From assembly GCA_002383375.1 (NCBI GenBank), contig DFYR01000004.1:585-25454 (forward strand): a stretch of DNA of 24,870 bases, given 5' to 3'. Below, piece by piece: positions 21,694 to 24,870 of this stretch (the first letter of the stretch is position 1; each line of letters starts with the position of its first letter). The notes beneath the pieces are model-generated. The model was not told the DNA's origin and searched no databases. It saw only the letters and a list, made by a program, of their open reading frames with translations. Made by a program: the position numbers and the translations under genes. The stretch comes from Spirochaetaceae bacterium UBA4077 (GTDB lineage: Bacteria > Spirochaetota > Spirochaetia > Treponematales > Rectinemataceae).

Positions 21694-23106
21694 ATGAAAG
21701 TCGTCATCGTTGGCGCCGGCACCCTTGGTCTGCAGATTGCCCGAGAGTTGGCAGCGGAGAACCGCGACGTTGTAGTCCTTGAGCAGAATCCCGACATAGC
21801 CAAGGGTATCGCGAATGAACTCGATTGCCTGGTAATTGTAGGTAATGGCGAGAACCTGGATGATTTAAGCGAGACAGGGCTAGAGGATACGGACTGGTTT
21901 ATCGCTCTCACTGGAAGCGATAATGCAAATATCGTAGCCTGCGGTCTCGTTGCCGAGACTTTCAGTCGTCCGAAAACAATCGCCCGGGTGCGCAGTCCCT
22001 ACTTCACCTCTCTTCAGAGCCGCAAACGGCGAATTCTCGGCGTAGATTACATCCTCAACCCCGAGGCTGAAACCGCCCAAGCTGTCGCCAGGCTTATTTT
22101 CAGGGGCATGTCGACCGAGATCATCGATGTGAAAGAAGCCGGGATACAGCTCAGAAAGCTTCGCGCCTCTGAAGATTCGCGCTTCCCCGGTAAATCCCTG
22201 AGCGAAGTCCGCTCTAGCATTGGACGGGATTTTATGGTTCCTGCTGTTATCCGCCAGGGAGAACTGCATATCCCTTCGGGAAATTATACTTTTGAATCGA
22301 TCGACGTCGTCTTTTTGCTAGGAGAGCCAAAAGAACTCGACAGGCTTTTTGGACGCAGCAGCCGCTCCAGCCTCAAGTTGCGGCGAATACTACAATTTGG
22401 CGCCGGTGCTCTCGGAAGGCAGGTGCTCAGGGAGTTGGGGGTTCCCGTTTCGGATAAGGGAAGCACAAGGCGAAAAATAAAGGAAAAGATGCCCAATGCC
22501 TTATCGCTCCTTGGCAATCCGACTATCAAGGTGATCGACGAAAATAAAGATGCGGCAAAGCAGGTCGCCAACGAGTTTTCCGATATAGAGGTGGTATGCA
22601 GGGATCTTTCAGATGAACTAATTATCGAAGAAGAGGGCGTCGGAAGGGCCGATGTCGCCCTATGTCTCACCGAATCCCAAAGCGTCAATTTAGTCACTGC
22701 GCTAACTGCAAAAAAATCAGGAGCTTCCAGAGCCCTTGCGGTGGTTTACAACGATTTATACATGCGCCTCGAGGGGCTGGTCGACATCGATGACCTCGTC
22801 AGCCAAAAATCCGTGGTTGCAGGGGCGATATTGGATATTGTCCGCAAGGCTAATATTCGAAGGCTTCATAACTTCGCCGAAGGCCGCTTCGAGTTGGTAG
22901 AGCTCAGCATTGGAATAAATTATGCGAAGGCAGGCTATCCGATAGTCGATCTAGGCATCCCGCGAGGAATACTGGTCGCTTTCGTCATCCACGAAAGCCG
23001 TACAATCATCCCCACCGGAGACACTGTCATTCAGCCAAAGGATATTGTGGGATTGGTGCTCTCCAAGGAGCAGATAAGCAGGCTGGAAACACTCTTCGGA
23101 GCTTAA
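21694..23106 (+). CDS. trkA: TrkA potassium uptake regulatory protein (tandem RCK)
   Basis: The 470-residue cytoplasmic NAD(H)-binding subunit controls the TrkH channel. It has two RCK_N-RCK_C units. The first Rossmann loop is VGAGTLGLQIA (6-16), followed by VVVLEQNPD with the adenosine-ribose acidic residue. The second loop is FGAGALGRQVL, near residue 233. After it come about 25 extra residues (SDKGSTRRKIKEKMPNALSL) before the next strand, longer than usual for this turn. The frame opens 32 codons upstream at 21598, but that stretch contains the likely promoter and is not family-like, so I use the ATG at 21694. It is followed after three bases by trkH. Confidence 0.93.
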   Translation: MKVVIVGAGTLGLQIARELAAENRDVVVLEQNPDIAKGIANELDCLVIVGNGENLDDLSETGLEDTDWFIALTGSDNANIVACGLVAETFSRPKTIARVRSPYFTSLQSRKRRILGVDYILNPEAETAQAVARLIFRGMSTEIIDVKEAGIQLRKLRASEDSRFPGKSLSEVRSSIGRDFMVPAVIRQGELHIPSGNYTFESIDVVFLLGEPKELDRLFGRSSRSSLKLRRILQFGAGALGRQVLRELGVPVSDKGSTRRKIKEKMPNALSLLGNPTIKVIDENKDAAKQVANEFSDIEVVCRDLSDELIIEEEGVGRADVALCLTESQSVNLVTALTAKKSGASRALAVVYNDLYMRLEGLVDIDDLVSQKSVVAGAILDIVRKANIRRLHNFAEGRFELVELSIGINYAKAGYPIVDLGIPRGILVAFVIHESRTIIPTGDTVIQPKDIVGLVLSKEQISRLETLFGA

Positions 23107-23109
23107 TCG

Positions 23110-24570
23110 ATGCATAGCAAGTCGCTTTTTAGGGTTCTTTCCGTCCTTGCGGGGATAATTTCGCTTTTTCTCCTGCTAATATTCGTTTTTTCCTTGATAG
23201 AACGAGAGAGCCTAAAAACTGGACTTTCATTTATAGTACCGGCGGCGGTGGGATTCCTCTTCCTCGGGCTAATGCTTTTTATTACGCGAAAGGACGACAA
23301 GCCTTATCTAACCAATAGAGAGGGCTTCCTTTTCGTCACCCTCAGCTGGGTCACCGCTTCGCTTTTAGGAGCATTGCCCTACTTTTTATCCGGCTATATT
23401 CCTTCATTTATCGATGCGCTTTTCGAGACGATGAGCGGCTTTACAACTACCGGAGCAAGCATTTTAACAAAGGTTGAAGATTTCCCTAAGTCCTTGCTTC
23501 TATGGAGAGCCACGACCCACTGGCTGGGGGGCATGGGGATAGTCGTCCTGACTGTGGCGATATTCCCTCTCCTGGGATTTGGTGGGTTGCGTCTCATGGA
23601 GGCCGAATCGCCAGGGCCCTCGGTGGATAAGATTACCCCGAGGATTTCCGGAACCGCGAAGATCTTTTGGCTTATTTACGTTGGTCTAACGGCGGCCGAG
23701 GTCTTACTCCTGTTCGCAGGAGGAATGCCTTTGTTCGACTCGGTCAGCCACGCCTTCGCCACTATGGCTACCGGCGGCTTCGGCGTGAAAAACGCGAGCA
23801 TCGGCCATTACGATTCCGCGTATTTCGATATCGTAATCACGGTTTTTATGTTATTGGCAGGGATTAATTTTACACTTCATTTCAGGGTGTTGCGCGGCAA
23901 GGCTAGGCTTGCCCTAAGAGATCCAGAACTCAGACTCTACCTAGGAATATTCGCAGTCTCTACGCTTCTTATCGCCATCGATCTCAAGAGCCACGGAATA
24001 TTCGGATCCTTTGGGAAATCACTACGTTTCGCCGGATTCCAGAGTTCTTCTATCTTGACTACGACCGGCTTCGCCACCGCCGACTTCGCCGCTTGGCCTT
24101 GGGCTTCCCAGGCACTTTTATTCTTTCTCATGTTCATCGGAGGTTGCGCCGGCTCCACGGCTGGCGGCATCAAAGTAATCCGGATATTCACGTTAGCGAA
24201 AATGGCATTTACAGAAATGCGATATCTCACCAACCCACGCGGCGTTTACGCGATTTTTGTCAACGGAAAATCCCTGCGTAAAAACGTAGTCTACGATACG
24301 GCAGCACTAGTTTTTCTCTATTTTTCCATTATGGTCTTATCTTTCGTCATAATCGGGCTTGGCGGCTTCGATATCACTACCAGCGTCACCGCTACACTTG
24401 CCAATCTCGGCAACATCGGGCCTGGTTTAGCCCTTGTCGGGCCAAGCTCGAATTACGCTTTCTTTCCTTGGTGGATTAAGCTCTGGCTTATCTTCATCAT
24501 GCTCGTGGGAAGGCTTGAGGTATATACTGTCTTAGTCCTGTTCACAAGGCGTTTCTGGAAGGCTGCGTAA
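23110..24570 (+). CDS. trkH: TrkH potassium uptake channel subunit
   Basis: The 486-residue membrane protein of the TrkH family is the ion pathway of the Trk system. Filter segments with conserved glycines are visible: FETMSGFTTTGASI, HAFATMATGGFGVK, SSILTTTGFATADF and TATLANLGNIGPG. The gating loop GGCAGSTAGGIKVIRI precedes the last pair of repeats. Two extra N-terminal membrane helices distinguish TrkH from the shorter KtrB. Length matches E. coli TrkH (483). GGAG lies about eight bases before the ATG, inside the end of trkA, so the two genes form an operon. Confidence 0.95.
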   Translation: MHSKSLFRVLSVLAGIISLFLLLIFVFSLIERESLKTGLSFIVPAAVGFLFLGLMLFITRKDDKPYLTNREGFLFVTLSWVTASLLGALPYFLSGYIPSFIDALFETMSGFTTTGASILTKVEDFPKSLLLWRATTHWLGGMGIVVLTVAIFPLLGFGGLRLMEAESPGPSVDKITPRISGTAKIFWLIYVGLTAAEVLLLFAGGMPLFDSVSHAFATMATGGFGVKNASIGHYDSAYFDIVITVFMLLAGINFTLHFRVLRGKARLALRDPELRLYLGIFAVSTLLIAIDLKSHGIFGSFGKSLRFAGFQSSSILTTTGFATADFAAWPWASQALLFFLMFIGGCAGSTAGGIKVIRIFTLAKMAFTEMRYLTNPRGVYAIFVNGKSLRKNVVYDTAALVFLYFSIMVLSFVIIGLGGFDITTSVTATLANLGNIGPGLALVGPSSNYAFFPWWIKLWLIFIMLVGRLEVYTVLVLFTRRFWKAA

Positions 24571-24870
24571 GCCCGGGCACAGAATGCATCAGGCGCGCTA
24601 AATCCCTGGCTCTTGTCGAATCACTTCTCAGTGGTATTCTGTCTAACTCATCTAAGACAACTGTAATCAAAGCCTGGCGACGTAATGAACGCCTGACGGC
24701 GTTCATTTTGCAGAATGCCACGGTTATAGAATCCCTAGCTCTCGACGAATCACTTCTCCGTGGCATTCTGCTTAGTTTGTCTTAGACTAATTTTATTTTT
24801 CTAGCCCTCCTTCTTAGAGGGCTTTATAAATAAAAAAGCCTGGCTTAATGAACGCCTGACGGCGTTCATT
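24571..24870. repeat. Two-copy hairpin repeat modules downstream of trkH
   Basis: No gene is seen. Two module types alternate. Module A (24579-24642 and 24710-24771) has terminal inverted repeats around a conserved interior containing AATCCCT, GCTCT and CGAATCACTTCT. In the second copy the arms CAGAATGCCACGG and CCGTGGCATTCTG pair perfectly over 13 bases; in the first they have decayed to ACAGAAT/ATTCTGT. Module B (24684-24707 and 24847-24870) is a 24-base perfect palindrome with 10-bp arms (AATGAACGCC) and loop TGAC, identical in both copies and preceded by AAAGCCTGGC or AAAAGCCTGGC. A separate AGCCCTC/GAGGGCT hairpin is inserted in the second spacer. Short open frames here are by-products of the repeats. 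The array continues to, and probably beyond, the window edge. Confidence 0.85.
24803..24826 (+). terminator. Small hairpin with short T-run inside the repeat region
   Basis: Seven-base arms AGCCCTC and GAGGGCT flank the loop CTTCTTA, and TTTAT follows. It has the form of a weak intrinsic terminator on the plus strand, in the direction of trkH transcription but 230 bases past its stop. The same-strand repeat copy at about 24660 lacks it. Confidence 0.4.

Noticed and set aside
24641..24720. attC-like site: GTCTAAC heptamer followed by a hairpin with short palindromic arms
   Set aside because: GTCTAAC fits one end of an integron recombination site, but no matching GTTRRRY heptamer follows at the right distance, and the second repeat copy does not keep the heptamer.
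24542..24766. 74-residue minus-strand frame with repeated RSDSxRARD
   Set aside because: It is the translation of the two non-coding repeat modules, has no ribosome binding site and overlaps the trkH end.

Overview
The window looks like chromosomal DNA from an anaerobic spirochaete, most likely Treponema-like or another Spirochaetales lineage. This placement is inference. It rests on a lysine/alanine-rich histone H1-like protein, a lipoprotein signal with a loose lipobox (LFSC), an anaerobe-type rubrerythrin/superoxide reductase/rubredoxin operon, and an integron-type integrase whose cassettes could only lie on its 3' side, an arrangement known from Treponema denticola. No rRNA, tRNA, CRISPR array or insertion sequence was found.

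Left part (1-3300). The first 222 bases are very AT-rich (about 27% GC by hand count) and hold no gene. An integron-type tyrosine recombinase follows on the minus strand, then an overlapping pair encoding a small PspB-like membrane/coiled-coil protein and an ACT-domain protein. Next come a gene-free stretch with a strong hairpin and a Blc-type lipocalin lipoprotein.

Middle left (3379-9840). A minus-strand run reads, in transcription order: a nucleoside-recognition ('Gate') membrane protein, a very large protein that appears to fuse an AGE-type epimerase-like barrel to a neutral-ceramidase-like amidohydrolase, a DegT/DnrJ/EryC1/StrS aminotransferase, and a D-threonine aldolase/D-serine dehydratase-like PLP enzyme. 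Spacing is short and one junction is an ATGA overlap. I read this as a candidate uncharacterised pathway acting on an N-acylated amino compound. The fusion protein carries an in-frame 45-bp minisatellite.

Centre (9997-15488). radA and malQ form a tightly coupled minus-strand pair. The histone H1-like gene and an RlmI-type rRNA methyltransferase are on the plus strand. A strong bidirectional terminator separates them from the next operon.

Centre right (15595-19303). A minus-strand oxidative-stress operon (rubrerythrin, desulfoferrodoxin, rubredoxin, unknown 96-residue protein) is divergent from radC, and their predicted promoters share a -35 region. A serine palmitoyltransferase-like alpha-oxoamine synthase follows on the minus strand.

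Right part (19460-24870). Two potassium uptake systems stand back to back: ktrB-ktrA on the minus strand and trkA-trkH on the plus strand. After trkH the window ends in about 300 bases of non-coding repeat modules with near-perfect hairpins, including a 24-base palindrome present in two identical copies.

The strongest candidates for something undescribed are the AGE/ceramidase fusion operon, the terminal repeat modules, and the integron platform cut off by the left edge.
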